Source: Sphingomonas kyeonggiensis (GTDB lineage Bacteria; Pseudomonadota; Alphaproteobacteria; Sphingomonadales; Sphingomonadaceae). From it: a DNA stretch of 64,000 nt. Shown here one piece after another: positions 44,548 through 52,855 of the stretch. Under the pieces are notes generated by a model. It ran no database searches and was not told where the DNA came from. It saw only the letters and a list, made by a program, of their open reading frames with translations. Each line of letters opens with the position of its first letter. Position 1 is the first letter of the stretch. The translations under genes were made by a program, and so were the position numbers. The stretch is from contig NZ_JACHLN010000002.1 in the NCBI RefSeq assembly GCF_014204495.1, positions 62,001 through 126,000 of the forward strand. Direction: 5' to 3'.

Positions 44548-45753
44548 ATGCCACGCTTCGTCTCGCCCGGCCGCGGCTTCATCTTCCTCTACGCCCTGGC
44601 CTATTCGGGCATGTTCGTCAGCTTCATGCCGTTCGTCATGGTGCTGCTGCCGCTCAAGGCGGCGCAGGCCGGGGGCGAGCATGCGGTGCAGCTGCTCAGC
44701 GCAGGTGCGCTGGGCGGCGCGGCGGTGGCGAGCATCACCAACATCCTGTTCGGCGCGCTGAGCGACCGCACGCGCCTGCGCCACGGCACGCGCAGGCCCT
44801 GGGTCACGGTGGGGCTGGGCGTGCTCTGCGCCGCTTATGGCGTGCTGCTGGTCTCCGCCGATCCGGTGAGCCTGCTGCTCGCGGTGTTCTGCATCCAGAT
44901 CGGCATCAACATGATGTTCGCGCCGATCGCCGCGGTGATGGCGGACGAGATACCCGACGACCAGAAGGGCGTGGTGGCGGGGCTTACCGGCATCGCGCAT
45001 CCGATCGGCGCGATGTCGGCGGTGCTGGTCACGCTACCGGGGCTGGGCAGCGACCTGACCCGCTATGCCTTGCTCTGCCTGCTGTTCATCGCGCTGACCG
45101 CGCCCTTCCTGCTGCTCGCCCGCGAAGGCGCCGCGCTGCCCGCGCCGCCGCCCGCGCCGCAACGCGAGCTGCGCCGGTTCGACTTCATCCTCGCCTGGAC
45201 CTCGCGCATCCTGTTCCAGGTCGCGGGCAATGGCCTGTCGACCTATGGCTTCTATTATTTCCTGTCGGTGCTCGACCGCGAGGACATCAGCAAGACCAGC
45301 GTCGAGGCCAATCCGATCGTCGCGACGATGACGGCGTCGACGATCATCGCGGTGCTGCTGACGGTGCTGGCGGGGCGCTTCTCGGACAGGATGATGCGGC
45401 GCAAGCCGTTCCTGGCGGCGGGGGCGGTGGGCATGGCGGCGGGGCTGGCGGTGATGGCGTTCGCCAGGAGCTGGGGCATGGCAGCGGCGGGGCACGCGCT
45501 GGCGCTGTCGGGGCTCAGCGTGTTCCTGGCGATCCACTCGGCGATCGCGATGCAGCTGCTGCCCAACCCGGAGCATCGCGGCCGCGACCTGGGCGTGCTC
45601 AACCTGACCAATACCCTGCCGGCAATGGTCGCGCCGCTGCTCGCGCTGGCGCTGGCGCCGGAGAAGACCGGCTACATGATCTGGCTGCTGATCCTGGCGG
45701 GCGGCACGCTGGCCGGCGGCGCGGTGTCGCTCTGCATCCGGACGCAGGATTAG
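44548..45753 (+). CDS. MFS transporter, glycoside/sugar type
   Basis: The 401-residue polytopic protein has about 12 membrane segments. Major-facilitator loop motifs include GALSDRTRLRHGTRRPW after TM2 and GRFSDRMMRRKPF in the second half. The first motif with RRPW is typical of SLC45/sucrose-like and GPH-type sugar carriers. It follows the LacI gene after 34 bp and probably imports the di- or oligosaccharide released by the cluster's glycosidases. ATG 44548 was chosen because upstream codons overlap lacI; its ribosome site is weak. Confidence 0.87.
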   Translation: MPRFVSPGRGFIFLYALAYSGMFVSFMPFVMVLLPLKAAQAGGEHAVQLLSAGALGGAAVASITNILFGALSDRTRLRHGTRRPWVTVGLGVLCAAYGVLLVSADPVSLLLAVFCIQIGINMMFAPIAAVMADEIPDDQKGVVAGLTGIAHPIGAMSAVLVTLPGLGSDLTRYALLCLLFIALTAPFLLLAREGAALPAPPPAPQRELRRFDFILAWTSRILFQVAGNGLSTYGFYYFLSVLDREDISKTSVEANPIVATMTASTIIAVLLTVLAGRFSDRMMRRKPFLAAGAVGMAAGLAVMAFARSWGMAAAGHALALSGLSVFLAIHSAIAMQLLPNPEHRGRDLGVLNLTNTLPAMVAPLLALALAPEKTGYMIWLLILAGGTLAGGAVSLCIRTQD

Positions 45754-45778
45754 GTCTGTCGAAAATGAGCTGCCCAGC

Positions 45779-45872
45779 TTCCCCGGCGAAGGCCGGGGAA
45801 CTGCCAAGTCAGCTGTCCCATCCTGACTGGCGACAGGATGGGAGCGGGCGAGTACCTGCGGTACCCGCCCGC
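45779..45872. repeat. REP unit plus two strong hairpins between convergent genes
   Basis: A single REP palindrome (CCCCGGCGAAGGCCGGGG, about 45781-45798) is followed by a perfect 10-bp hairpin TCCCATCCTG/CAGGATGGGA (45816-45843). A 13-bp hairpin with one mismatch (45844-45872) adjoins it. The cluster separates the MFS gene from the lipoprotein gene and may serve as a two-way terminator, although no T-run is present. Confidence 0.7.
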
Positions 45873-45880
45873 GCTTGAAC

Positions 45881-46186
45881 TCAATGCACCGGCTCGCCGG
45901 CGCTCGAATTGCGGTCGACCTTGGCGGTCATGCCGGTGGCGTCGGCGTCGTCCTGGGTCTGCTCGTCCGGCGCGAGGCTCGGTGCCGAGGGGGCGGTGTC
46001 CGCCGTGGTCGCGTTGGTCACGGCCGGGGTGGCGACCGGCTCGTCGATCGTGACGTTGGAGAAGCTCTCCGGTTCGCCGATGTTCGCGACGATGGTCTCG
46101 TTCGCGGTCTCGTCGGGCTTGCCGCCCGAGCAGGCGGCGAGCGCCAGGCCGGCGGTGGCGATCAGGGCGAGGGTGCGGATCTTCAT
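45881..46186 (-). CDS. Small lipoprotein of unknown function
   Basis: The 101-residue product has a lipoprotein signal (MKIRTLALIATAGLALAACSGG, lipobox LAAC with Cys at 19). After it comes an acidic, Thr/Ala/Pro-rich, apparently disordered chain with no recognised domain. AAGGGGA at 46197-46203 is 9 nt before the ATG at 46186; another ATG at 46195 is too close. It lies 20 bp behind the L,D-transpeptidase gene on the same strand, so envelope or peptidoglycan association is likely. Confidence 0.72.
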   Translation of the reverse strand: MKIRTLALIATAGLALAACSGGKPDETANETIVANIGEPESFSNVTIDEPVATPAVTNATTADTAPSAPSLAPDEQTQDDADATGMTAKVDRNSSAGEPVH

Positions 46187-46206
46187 CTGGTTCATTCCCC
46201 TTGTTA

Positions 46207-47709
46207 TCAACGTGCGGAAACGGCGGCGGCGGTGATCGCCGAGCGCTTCTCGATCTTTGCCGCGAGATCCTTGTCCCAGCCATAGGGATCGCCGCGGAAG
46301 TTCATCGTGCCGTTCGCGTTGGCGAAGGCGGTCCAGTAGAGCAGGTAGACCGAGACCTGGTCCTGGTCCTGCAGGCTCACGCGCAGCGTGTCGCCCTTGG
46401 CGAGCGCGGCGTTGATCTGCTCGGGCTGCCAGTTCGGATCGTTGCGCAGCAGCAGCTGGGCGAGTGGGCCGGGTTTCTCCAGGCGGACGCAGCCATGCGA
46501 GGCGAGCCGGCTGAAGCTGGCGAAGGTCGACTGCGACGGCGTGTCGTGCAGGTACACGGCATAATTGTTCGGGAAGTCGAACTTGTAGCGGCCGAGCGCG
46601 CTCTTCGGGCCGGGCTGCTGCTGCAGGCGGCGGTTCGCGCCGGTGCCGATGATCTTGTAGCCCTGCGCCTTCAGCGCGGCCTCGCCCTTCGGCCACAGCT
46701 CCTTCTGGGCGATGCCGGTCGGTACGTTCCAGGGCGGGTTGAGCACGATCGAGTGGATCTTCGACTGGAGCATCGGCGTCTCGTTGCCGGGACGGCCGGT
46801 GACGGCCTTCATCGACGCGATCGGGGAGTCGCCCTCGAACACGGTGAGCACGGCGGCGGCGATGTTCACCTGGATGCGCTTGGCGGGCAGTTCGCTCGGC
46901 AGCCAGCGCCAGCGCTCCATGTTCGCCATGATCTGGCCGACGCGGTCCTCGGCCGGCACGTTGAGCGCGGCGAGGGTGCCCGACGAGACCACGCCGGTGG
47001 GGTTGAGGCCGTACCGGCGCTGGGCGCGGACGACGGCTTCCTTGAGGTCGGCATCGAACTTGTCGCCGGTGGCGGTGACCTGGCTGTCCTCGACCGACAG
47101 GCGCTTGCGTAGCGCCGCGACGCGCGCGCCGCTGGCGCCGACGGCCAGGTCCGGACCCGCCGCGAGCTTCTGCCAGCCGCCCTTGGCGACGATCTGGCGA
47201 TAGGTGGCGAGACCGGCCTGCAACGCGTCATAGCCGGCCCAGGGCGGCGGCAGGTCGCGCAGCCAGGCGCCGACGCGGTTCTGCTTCACCGCCTCGGCAA
47301 AGGCGGGCAGGGGATCATAGGCGGTGGGGCGCAGGCCCCAGTTCGGGTCGAAATCGGCCTCCGCAAGGCGGCCCGAATGGACGGCGCGGGCATAATCGAG
47401 CGCGGCGCGGACCAGCGCCTGGTTGTCCTTGAAGCTCGGCGTCGGATCGCCGGCGCGGCGCAGGCCCTGGGCGAAGCCGGCCTCGGTGAGGACCGGCGCG
47501 AGCTCGGCGGCCTGCGCGGGGCTCAGCACCGGCAGCACCACCGGCGCGTTCGGAACGAACGGCGGCACGGGTACGACGGGCAGCGTCTGCGAGGGGTTTG
47601 TCTGCGGCGCGGGGGCAACCTGTTGCGCGACGACAGGCGCCGCGATTCCGGCAAGTACCGCTGTCCATGCGGCACGGCGGGCCACCCGGCCCGAAAACAC
47701 TTTGGTCAC
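46207..47709 (-). CDS. L,D-transpeptidase (YcbB/LdtD-like) with peptidoglycan-binding domain
   Basis: The 500-residue exported enzyme has an N-terminal signal peptide, a scaffold domain around DPNWGLRP and a PG_binding_1 domain (VAALRKRLSVEDSQ...VVRAQRRYGLNPTG). The YkuD catalytic domain has nucleophile Cys in LASHGCVRLEKP and the upstream His in NYAVYLHDTPS. It makes 3-3 peptidoglycan cross-links or attaches proteins to murein. AAGGAG fits a GTG start at 47709 better than the TTG at 47715. It is followed by a small lipoprotein gene. Confidence 0.9.
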   Translation of the reverse strand: MTKVFSGRVARRAAWTAVLAGIAAPVVAQQVAPAPQTNPSQTLPVVPVPPFVPNAPVVLPVLSPAQAAELAPVLTEAGFAQGLRRAGDPTPSFKDNQALVRAALDYARAVHSGRLAEADFDPNWGLRPTAYDPLPAFAEAVKQNRVGAWLRDLPPPWAGYDALQAGLATYRQIVAKGGWQKLAAGPDLAVGASGARVAALRKRLSVEDSQVTATGDKFDADLKEAVVRAQRRYGLNPTGVVSSGTLAALNVPAEDRVGQIMANMERWRWLPSELPAKRIQVNIAAAVLTVFEGDSPIASMKAVTGRPGNETPMLQSKIHSIVLNPPWNVPTGIAQKELWPKGEAALKAQGYKIIGTGANRRLQQQPGPKSALGRYKFDFPNNYAVYLHDTPSQSTFASFSRLASHGCVRLEKPGPLAQLLLRNDPNWQPEQINAALAKGDTLRVSLQDQDQVSVYLLYWTAFANANGTMNFRGDPYGWDKDLAAKIEKRSAITAAAVSAR

Positions 47710-47832
47710 TCGCAATCTCCTTCGCGGCCGCCCTGAGGCCGGGCGACCTGAATCGCCACCTGCTATTAAGCCAAAGCGGGCGCGCGTGGCGAGCGTCGAA
47801 TTTATACTTTGCGACGACGCGCCTTGACAGTG

Positions 47833-47846
47833 GCAACGTTGTCGGA
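47833..47846. promoter_or_regulatory. LacI-type operator upstream of the FucP-like transporter
   Basis: The sequence contains a perfect CAACGTTG core and the half-site TTGTCGGA identical to that in the operator at 34651-34668. The left half is degenerate. It lies between the divergent L,D-transpeptidase and MFS genes, about 62 bp before the TTG start. Confidence 0.55.
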
Positions 47847-47907
47847 CCAGTTTCCCTCAAACGCCCGCCGTGGCAAGGAGCGGGCGACGTCCGCAGGGAG
47901 AGGTTTC

Positions 47908-49242
47908 TTGGCATCTACACGTTCAACACAGACGACGCTGGCGTTCGCCGCCGTCACAACCCTGTTCTTTGCCTGGGGGTTCATCACCTCGCTGGTCGAC
48001 CCGCTGGTCGCCGCGGTGAAGGGCATCTTCACGCTCACTGATTTCCAGGCCCAGACCAGCGCCTTTGCGTTCTTCCTGGCCTATTTCTTCGTCTCGATCC
48101 CGGCCTCGGCCCTCGTTTCGCGGCTGAAGGCGGTGCCCTCGATCCTCGCCGCGCTGGTCACGATGATCGCCGGCTGCCTGATCATGCTGACCGCCGCCAA
48201 CGCCGCCAATTACTGGCTGGTGCTGCTCGGTCTGTTCGTGATGGCCAGCGGCATCACGGTGCTGCAGGTGGCGGCCAACCCGCTCGCCGCCGCGCTGGGT
48301 GACCCCAAGGGCAGCCATTTCCGTCTGGTGCTCAGCCAGACCTTCAATTCCTTCGGTACCTTCCTGGGCCCGCTGCTCGGCGCGCACCTGTTCCTGCAGG
48401 GCGTCGAGGTGAAGGAAGGCACGACGATCACGCCGGAAATCCGCGCGCAGGCGCTGCACGGTATCGACTCCGCCTATTTCTGGATCTGTGGCCTGATCGC
48501 TGCGCTGGCGGTGTTCTTCTTCCTCAGCCGCCGCGTCGTCACCGAGGCGGCTCCGGCCCCGGCGACGACCAGCGACGGCCTGTTCGCCGCCTTCTCGTCG
48601 AAATGGGCGCTGTTCGGCGGCCTCGCCATCTTCCTCTATGTCGGCGCCGAAGTGTCGATCGGCACCCAGATGGCGCTGTTCCTCAACTCGAACGCGATCT
48701 GGGGCCAGTCCGACGCCGCGTTCAGCGTGCCGCTGCTCGGCTATGCGATGGGTAGCGACGGCATTGCCGGCGTCTCGCTGCAGGAAGCCGGCAAGGCGGT
48801 CGCCTTCTACTGGCTCGGCGCGATGGTCGGCCGCGCGATCGGCTCGGGCCTGCTCACCGTGGTGAAGGCACACAAGCTGCTCGCGCTGTTCACGGCGATC
48901 GCCGCGGCGATGTGCCTCTATGTCTTCGCGGTGGGCGGCGTCACCGCCGGCTTCGTCGCGCTGGCGATCGGCCTGTTCAACTCGATCATGTTCCCGGTGA
49001 TCTTCACGCTGACCCTGGAGCGTTCGACCGCGAGCGCCGAATCGACCTCGGGCCTGCTCTGCACCGCGATCGTCGGCGGCGCGATCCTGCCGCTGCTGGT
49101 GGGCCTGGTCTCGGGCTCGCACGGCTACAGCTTCGCGCTGATCGTCCCGGCGCTCTGCTATGTCGCGCTGTGCGGCTTCGCGATCGCCGCCGGCCGTGCG
49201 CCGGTGGTCAATGCCGAAGGCGAGACTGCTTCGATCCACTGA
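47908..49242 (+). CDS. Sugar MFS transporter, FucP/GluP family
   Basis: The 444-residue carrier has about 12 membrane segments. FucP-family landmarks are TTLFFAWGFITSLVDPLV in TM1, QVAANPLAAALG and LSQTFNSFGTFLGPLLG, with FNSIMFPVIFTLTLE later. It should move a monosaccharide across the inner membrane by H+ symport; glucose, galactose or fucose cannot be told apart. AGGGAGAGG (47894-47902) supports the TTG start at 47908. The longer frame from 47809 includes the operator and lacks a ribosome site. Confidence 0.9.
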   Translation: MASTRSTQTTLAFAAVTTLFFAWGFITSLVDPLVAAVKGIFTLTDFQAQTSAFAFFLAYFFVSIPASALVSRLKAVPSILAALVTMIAGCLIMLTAANAANYWLVLLGLFVMASGITVLQVAANPLAAALGDPKGSHFRLVLSQTFNSFGTFLGPLLGAHLFLQGVEVKEGTTITPEIRAQALHGIDSAYFWICGLIAALAVFFFLSRRVVTEAAPAPATTSDGLFAAFSSKWALFGGLAIFLYVGAEVSIGTQMALFLNSNAIWGQSDAAFSVPLLGYAMGSDGIAGVSLQEAGKAVAFYWLGAMVGRAIGSGLLTVVKAHKLLALFTAIAAAMCLYVFAVGGVTAGFVALAIGLFNSIMFPVIFTLTLERSTASAESTSGLLCTAIVGGAILPLLVGLVSGSHGYSFALIVPALCYVALCGFAIAAGRAPVVNAEGETASIH

Positions 49243-49411
49243 TCGGAGAAGCTTCGTTCACTTGCCGCCGGACCCCGGATACTCCCCTCCGGCGGCAAGG
49301 AAACGAACTGGTGCGCGTTACGCTGTCCGACCCGACGCCGATATCCGCGCACAACACCGGGCCGATCCATTAAACGGCCCGTTTCGCCAGAACTTGCGTA
49401 GCTTTCTTCGG

Positions 49412-49440
49412 AGCGCCCGATCCTGCATCGGGCGCTTCCT
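49412..49440 (+). terminator. Probable intrinsic terminator after the FucP-like gene
   Basis: AGCGCCCGAT and ATCGGGCGCT form a perfect 10-bp stem with loop CCTGC, followed by TCCTT. Confidence 0.6.
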
Positions 49441-49462
49441 TGCGCACCCGGCCGACGCTAGT

Positions 49463-49474
49463 GTTACCGGTATC
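49463..49474. promoter_or_regulatory. LacI-type operator upstream of the SGNH hydrolase
   Basis: GTTACCGGTATC is palindromic around a central CG (10 of 12 positions) and resembles the TACCGTTACC core at 40326-40339. It lies 23 bp before the ATG at 49498. Confidence 0.5.
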
Positions 49475-49497
49475 TGCCGATGCCGGAGAGTGCCGAG

Positions 49498-50220
49498 ATG
49501 CCGATCGTCCGCCGTGGTTTCCTTGCCGGAGCATTCCTGCTCCCCGCCGCTGCCAAGGCCGCCCAGGCGCAGGAGAGCTGGGAGGACAAGCATCAGCGCC
49601 AGCTCAAGGAAGACTGGCCCTGGCTCGGCCGCTACGCCGCCGACAACACGACGCTGATCGCCTCGGGCCGCAAGGTCGATATCGTCTTCATGGGCGATTC
49701 GATCACCGAGGGCTGGCAGAGCAAGCATCCGGCCTTCTTCACGCCGGGCCGTATCTGCCGCGGGATCAGCGGGCAGACCACGCCGCAGATGGTGCTGCGG
49801 ATGATGGCCGACGTGATCGCGCTCAAGCCGCGCCTGATCCACATCATGGCCGGCACCAACGACATCGCCGGCAACACCGGCAAGATGACCGTCCAGCAGA
49901 GCTGCGACAATCTCCGCATGATGACCGAGCTGGCCCAGGCCAACGGCATCAAGGTGCTGCTCGCCTCGGTGCCGCCGGCGGATCATTTCCCGTGGCGCCA
50001 GGGTCTCGAGACGGTGCAGCCGATCCGGAAGATCAACGCCTGGCTGGCGGACTATGCCCGCCGCGCCCGCGCCACCTATGTCGACTATACCAGCGTGCTG
50101 GCGACCGAGGAGGGCGCGATGAAGCCGGGCATGGCCTATGACGGCGTCCACCCGACCGAACAGGGCTACGCCGCGATGGAGACCGTGCTCGCGCCGGTGC
50201 TGAAGGCGCACAAGGCGTGA
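49498..50220 (+). CDS. Exported SGNH/GDSL-family hydrolase
   Basis: The 240-residue protein starts with MPIVRRGFLAGAFLLPAAA, a twin-arginine or Sec leader. SGNH blocks follow: block I VFMGDSITEGW (catalytic Ser), block II Gly in GISGQTT, block III GTNDIAG, and block V DGVHPTEQGYAAM (Asp-His). Such enzymes often remove acetyl or other acyl groups from sugars, which suits the surrounding glycosidases. GGAGAG at 49484-49489 supports ATG 49498 over 49480. The GH97 gene follows. Confidence 0.9.
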   Translation: MPIVRRGFLAGAFLLPAAAKAAQAQESWEDKHQRQLKEDWPWLGRYAADNTTLIASGRKVDIVFMGDSITEGWQSKHPAFFTPGRICRGISGQTTPQMVLRMMADVIALKPRLIHIMAGTNDIAGNTGKMTVQQSCDNLRMMTELAQANGIKVLLASVPPADHFPWRQGLETVQPIRKINAWLADYARRARATYVDYTSVLATEEGAMKPGMAYDGVHPTEQGYAAMETVLAPVLKAHKA

Positions 50221-50235
50221 GGCGCGTCCGCAATT

Positions 50236-50356
50236 CCCCTCCCTGGAAGGGAGGGGTTAGGGGTGGGTCGCGTCATGGCGATACTGCTTCGGCGGACCTG
50301 ACCGGTACGTATCGCGGGCATTCACCCACCCCCAGCCCCTCCCTTCCAGGGAGGGG
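50236..50356. repeat. REPIN-like inverted repeat overlapping the GH97 5' region
   Basis: The left arm (50236-50268, CCCCTCCCTGGAAGGGAGGGG then TTAGGGGTGGGT) and the right arm (50323-50356) are inverted copies about 33 bp long, each itself palindromic, separated by about 55 bp. It is a different sequence class from the CCCCGGCG-type REPINs. Confidence 0.85.
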
Positions 50357-50360
50357 AGCT

Positions 50361-52304
50361 TTGCTTGCAATCGCGGCGCTATTCTCGATCACGCCCGCTT
50401 CCGCGCAACAGCTGCTCACCGCCGTCTCGCCCGACGGCAGCAACCGCATCTCGATCCAGCTCAGCGGTTCGGGCACGCCGGTCTATGCGATCTCGCGTGC
50501 CGGCAATATCGTGATCGCGCCGTCGCCGATCCTGCTCGATCTCGATGCGGATACGCTGGGTTATAACCTCGCGGTTACGGGATCGGAAACGGCGAGCGCC
50601 GATGCGCGCTATCCGATCGTCGCGGGTACCGCCTCGGAGGGGCGCGACCATTACAACCAGCTCACCGTGCACTTCCAGGAGAAGGCCGGGGCGAAGCGCA
50701 AGCTCGACATCGTGCTGCGCGCCTATGACGACGGCGTCGCGTTCCGCACTGTCGTTCCCGTCCAGCCACAGACCGCGGCGGCGATCGTCCGCTATGATCG
50801 CACCGGCTTCTATTTCCCGCCCGGCTACAAATGCTGGGGCTTCAATGTCGGCAAGTTCGGATCGAGCCATGAGGGCGAGTTCGACCCTGTCGACGTGCCG
50901 CATCTGCGCGACCATAATCTGTTCGATCTCCCCTTTGCCTGCGAGACCGGCAAGGCCGCCTTCGCGATCACCGAGGCGGACCTGATCGACTTTGCCGGCA
51001 TGTATTTAACCGGGCGCGGGGACGGCGGGCCGGGGTTGCAGGTGAAGCTCTCGCCGTCGCTCGACGACTACCGGATCGCGGTGCACAGCCGTGTCGGCAG
51101 CCCGATCGTCACGCCGTGGCGCGTGGTCATGCTCGCCGACCAGCTCGGCAAGCTCAACGAGAGCAATCTGGTCAGCAACCTCTCCAGCCCGAGCCGGATC
51201 GAGGATACCAGCTGGATCAAGCCCGGCCTGACCAGCTGGGACTGGTGGAGCGGGCCGGTGATCGCGTCGCTGCCCGGCCAGCGCAGCACCACCGCGGTTG
51301 CCAAGGCGCTGATCGACTTCGCTGCCGCCAATGGCCTGCCCTACACGATGATCGACGAGGGCTGGTATGCCGGCGCCGGCGGGGGCGGGGTGCGCCGCCC
51401 GGGTGTGGACATCACCAAATGGGCAGATGCGCTGAACCTCCAGGAAGTCGCCGACTATGCGAAGTCGAAGAAGGTGCGGCTGTGGCTGTGGATGCACTGG
51501 CAGGCGCTCGACGAGCAGATGGAGGATGCGCTCGCGCTCTACGAGAAGATGGGCGTTGCCGGCATCAAGGTCGATTTCATGGACCGGGACGACCAGTGGA
51601 TGGTCAACTGGTACACCAAGCTGCTTGGCGCGGCGGCGCGGCATCACCTGATGGTCGATCTCCACGGCGCCTTTCCGCCGCGCGGGCTGGCACGCACCTG
51701 GCCGAACTTCATGACGCAGGAAGGCGTGATGGGGGCCGAGTACAACAAGTGGAGCAAGCGGGCGACCTCGCGGCACAATGTCATGCTCGCCTTCACCCGC
51801 GGGCTGATCGGCCCGATGGACTATACGCCGGGGGGCTTTCGCAACGTGACGCCCGAGGCCTTCCGCATCCGGAACGACCTGCCGTTCGTCCAGACGACCC
51901 GGGCGCATGGACTGGCGATGTATGTGGTGTTCCTGTCGCCGGTCGCCGCGGTGGCGGACAGTCCGGACACCTATGCCGCGAGCCCCGCGGGGTTCGATTT
52001 CATCAAGGCGGTGCCGGCGAGCTGGGACGAGACACGCTACCTGGCGGGCGAGACGGGGGAGTATATCGTGCTTGCCCGCCGCAAGGGCCGGACCTGGTAT
52101 CTCGGCGCGATGAACAGCGAGACGGCGCGCAAGGTTCCCGTATCGCTCGATTTCCTCGGGCCTCGGGGTGGGGCGATGCGGCTCTGGGCGGACGACGCCC
52201 AACCGGATGCGCCGGTCCTCACCGAGAAGCGCGTGGCCAGCGGAGAGACGCTGACGCTCGATCTCGCCGCACATGGCGGTGCAGTGGCCATGTTCGAAAA
52301 ATAG
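50361..52304 (+). CDS. GH97-family alpha-glycosidase
   Basis: The 647-residue exported enzyme belongs to GH97 (alpha-glucosidase/alpha-galactosidase). A signal peptide is LLAIAALFSITPASAQ. The N-terminal beta-sandwich is followed by a TIM barrel with SWDWWSGPVI, YTMIDEGWYAG, Asp405 in IKVDFMDRDDQ and the family stretch TQEGVMGAEYNKW. VDFMDRDD suggests the retaining (alpha-galactosidase-like) branch, but this is inference. The frame is open back to 50217, yet residues 1-48 of that version are translated REPIN sequence; TTG 50361 with GGGAGGGGAGC starts exactly at the signal peptide. Confidence 0.88.
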   Translation: MLAIAALFSITPASAQQLLTAVSPDGSNRISIQLSGSGTPVYAISRAGNIVIAPSPILLDLDADTLGYNLAVTGSETASADARYPIVAGTASEGRDHYNQLTVHFQEKAGAKRKLDIVLRAYDDGVAFRTVVPVQPQTAAAIVRYDRTGFYFPPGYKCWGFNVGKFGSSHEGEFDPVDVPHLRDHNLFDLPFACETGKAAFAITEADLIDFAGMYLTGRGDGGPGLQVKLSPSLDDYRIAVHSRVGSPIVTPWRVVMLADQLGKLNESNLVSNLSSPSRIEDTSWIKPGLTSWDWWSGPVIASLPGQRSTTAVAKALIDFAAANGLPYTMIDEGWYAGAGGGGVRRPGVDITKWADALNLQEVADYAKSKKVRLWLWMHWQALDEQMEDALALYEKMGVAGIKVDFMDRDDQWMVNWYTKLLGAAARHHLMVDLHGAFPPRGLARTWPNFMTQEGVMGAEYNKWSKRATSRHNVMLAFTRGLIGPMDYTPGGFRNVTPEAFRIRNDLPFVQTTRAHGLAMYVVFLSPVAAVADSPDTYAASPAGFDFIKAVPASWDETRYLAGETGEYIVLARRKGRTWYLGAMNSETARKVPVSLDFLGPRGGAMRLWADDAQPDAPVLTEKRVASGETLTLDLAAHGGAVAMFEK

Positions 52305-52337
52305 AGTTCAAAACTCGGACAATTGCGGTTATCACTT

Positions 52338-52373
52338 CCTCGTCCCAAGCGGCGAACGACCGCGCGGACGAGG
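52338..52373 (+). promoter_or_regulatory. Nested hairpin over the ribosome-binding region of the cupin gene
   Basis: CCTCGTCC pairs with GGACGAGG (8 bp) and an inner GCGG pairs with CCGC. The 3' arm contains GAGG of the GAGGAGAG ribosome-binding site for the ATG at 52383, so the fold could limit translation. Confidence 0.4.
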
Positions 52374-52382
52374 AGAGTGGTG

Positions 52383-52826
52383 ATGCGAATCACGCAAAGG
52401 GATGTGTTCGTCGCGGGTGCGGCGTTGGTCTGCGGATGGGGCGCCAGCGCCGTTGCCCAGCGGCATGACCTGCTCGGTCCGGCGGTGTGGGACTGGAACA
52501 AGCTGGCGGTCCAGAAGACCGATGTCGGCGAGATCCGCAATCTCGTTCGCCAGCCGACCGCGACGCTGTCCGAGCTGGAGATGCATGTCACCACGCTCAA
52601 CCCGGGCCTGTCCTCGCACCCGCCGCACACCCATCCGAATGAGGAGCTGGTGATCATCGACACCGGCACCGTCGAGACGCTGTCGGGCGGCAAATGGGAG
52701 CGGCTTGGGCCGGGTTCGGTGATCTTCAATGCGTCGAATGCGCCACATGCGTTGCGCAATGCGGGCGGGACCCCGGCAACCTATCACGTTATCAACTGGA
52801 AGACCGCCGCAACGCCGACGAAGTGA
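52383..52826 (+). CDS. Exported cupin-domain protein
   Basis: The 147-residue protein has a signal sequence (MRITQRDVFVAGAALVCGWGASAVA) and one cupin domain. Metal-ligand motif 1 is HPPHTHPNEELVIIDTGTVE and motif 2 is FNASNAPHALRNAG. A periplasmic sugar-related isomerase/epimerase or sensor role is possible, but no function can be fixed. GAGGAGAG precedes the ATG at good spacing. It is followed 29 bp later by a Tat-exported Gfo/Idh/MocA enzyme, suggesting a shared pathway. Confidence 0.85.
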   Translation: MRITQRDVFVAGAALVCGWGASAVAQRHDLLGPAVWDWNKLAVQKTDVGEIRNLVRQPTATLSELEMHVTTLNPGLSSHPPHTHPNEELVIIDTGTVETLSGGKWERLGPGSVIFNASNAPHALRNAGGTPATYHVINWKTAATPTK

Positions 52827-52855
52827 CGTGGGGCGAAATGACAGGAGTGCGTGAT

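Noticed and set aside
50217..50360. N-terminal 48-codon extension of the GH97 protein
   Set aside because: These codons are the REPIN; the signal peptide and a good ribosome site begin at 50361.
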